From an uncultured bacterium (lineage in GTDB: Bacteria > Bacillota > Clostridia > Lachnospirales > Lachnospiraceae), in NCBI GenBank assembly GCA_947071365.1, contig CAMTFT010000180.1:1-5061 (forward strand): 5,061 bases of DNA, given 5' to 3'. Under the pieces are notes generated by a model that saw only the letters and a list, made by a program, of their open reading frames with translations, had not been told where the DNA came from and did no database searches. The position numbers were made by a program, and so were the translations under genes. Below, in pieces: positions 4,552-5,061 of the stretch (its first letter is position 1; the number at the start of each line of letters is the position of its first letter).

Positions 4552-5061
4552 TCACTCTTCCTCCGCAAATACGTAATGTAAAATTTTCTCCTGGTCGAAT
4601 TCACTCTTATCCAGTTCGCCTGTGATCTTACCTTCGCTCATCACAACGATCCGGTCACACATATTAACGATTTCCGGCATTTCAGAGGAAATCATGATAA
4701 TTGCCATGCCCTTAGCAGCCAGGTCATTCATAATCTTGTAAATTTCAGCCTTTGCTCCGACATCGACACCCCTCGTCGGCTCATCCAGGATCAAAACCTC
4801 CGGGTCAGAAGCCAGCCACTTTGCGAGGACTACCTTCTGCTGATTACCACCGGAAAGATTACCGACTCTCTGTGTCCTGGACGGTGTCTTAATCGAAAGA
4901 GCAGCGATTCCATCGTCAACGATCTCTTTTTCCTTTTTGGTGTTGACCTTGAAGTTGTTCATGAACTTTCTCAAAACAGAAATGCTCATATTAAATGCAA
5001 TCGAGTTTTTCAGGATCAGACCTTCCGTTTTACGGCTCTCAGGAACGAGCGCAACTCCATG
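4552..5061 (-). CDS. Sugar ABC transporter ATP-binding protein, RbsA/XylG type, 5'-truncated by the window edge
   Basis: The open frame runs unbroken from the window edge to TGA 4552-4554, giving 169 C-terminal residues of the double-cassette ATPase (about 500 residues in full) that powers a CUT2 sugar importer. The visible part is the end of the second nucleotide-binding domain. It starts HGVALVPESRKTEGLIL, matching the RbsA segment GMVFVPEDRKRDGL. It continues with the ABC signature LSGGNQQ (visible residues 69-75), Walker B VLILDEPTRG (about 89-98), the D-loop GVDVGAK, and SSEMPE where many ABC proteins carry the switch His, which is also the state in E. coli RbsA. The internal Met at 4989 is not the true start, because homology continues upstream of it. 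Its stop overlaps or abuts the permease start, so the two are one transcriptional unit. The substrate-binding protein and first cassette must lie beyond the right edge. Confidence 0.96.
   Translation of the reverse strand, partial: HGVALVPESRKTEGLILKNSIAFNMSISVLRKFMNNFKVNTKKEKEIVDDGIAALSIKTPSRTQRVGNLSGGNQQKVVLAKWLASDPEVLILDEPTRGVDVGAKAEIYKIMNDLAAKGMAIIMISSEMPEIVNMCDRIVVMSEGKITGELDKSEFDQEKILHYVFAEEE

Overview
The window is the end of a metagenome-type contig, probably from an anaerobic gut Firmicute of the Clostridia/Lachnospiraceae kind. That assignment is an inference. It rests on strong AGGAGG-type ribosome binding sites, a sigma-A-like promoter, balanced base composition, and the pairing of an RbsA/RbsC-type sugar ABC importer with an RpiR-type regulator. 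All real genes lie on the minus strand, so transcription runs from high to low coordinates.

Layout in order of transcription: (1) the 3' part of a sugar ABC transporter ATPase (RbsA/XylG/MglA type), cut by the right edge of the window; (2) its RbsC-type membrane permease, translationally coupled to it; (3) a 284-bp intergenic region with two hairpins just after the permease, then a good promoter (TTGACA, 17 bp, TAAGAT) and a leader of about 105 nt with several small palindromes and a possible 18-codon leader ORF; (4) an RpiR/MurR-family regulator (HTH plus SIS domain); (5) a divergent class II (zinc) ketose-bisphosphate aldolase; (6) a 109-bp gap with a long imperfect hairpin; (7) an FGGY-family sugar kinase, C-terminally truncated because the genomic sequence ends at base 47.

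Bases 1-46 are not biological. They are the end of the Illumina P5 oligo, an 8-base i5 index, and the Nextera Read 1/Tn5 mosaic-end adapter, assembled onto the contig end by adapter read-through. The last residues and the stop codon of the apparently complete kinase ORF come from this adapter and index.

Together the genes read as a carbohydrate uptake and catabolism locus: import of a free sugar or polyol by the ABC system, phosphorylation by the FGGY kinase, retro-aldol cleavage by the class II aldolase (presumably to DHAP or a related triose phosphate plus an aldehyde), and control by the RpiR regulator sensing a sugar phosphate. The substrate cannot be read from the sequence. The aldolase departs from the textbook motif in its metal-site loop, so a non-standard substrate is possible. 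No substrate-binding protein, isomerase or dehydrogenase is present; these may lie beyond the edges.
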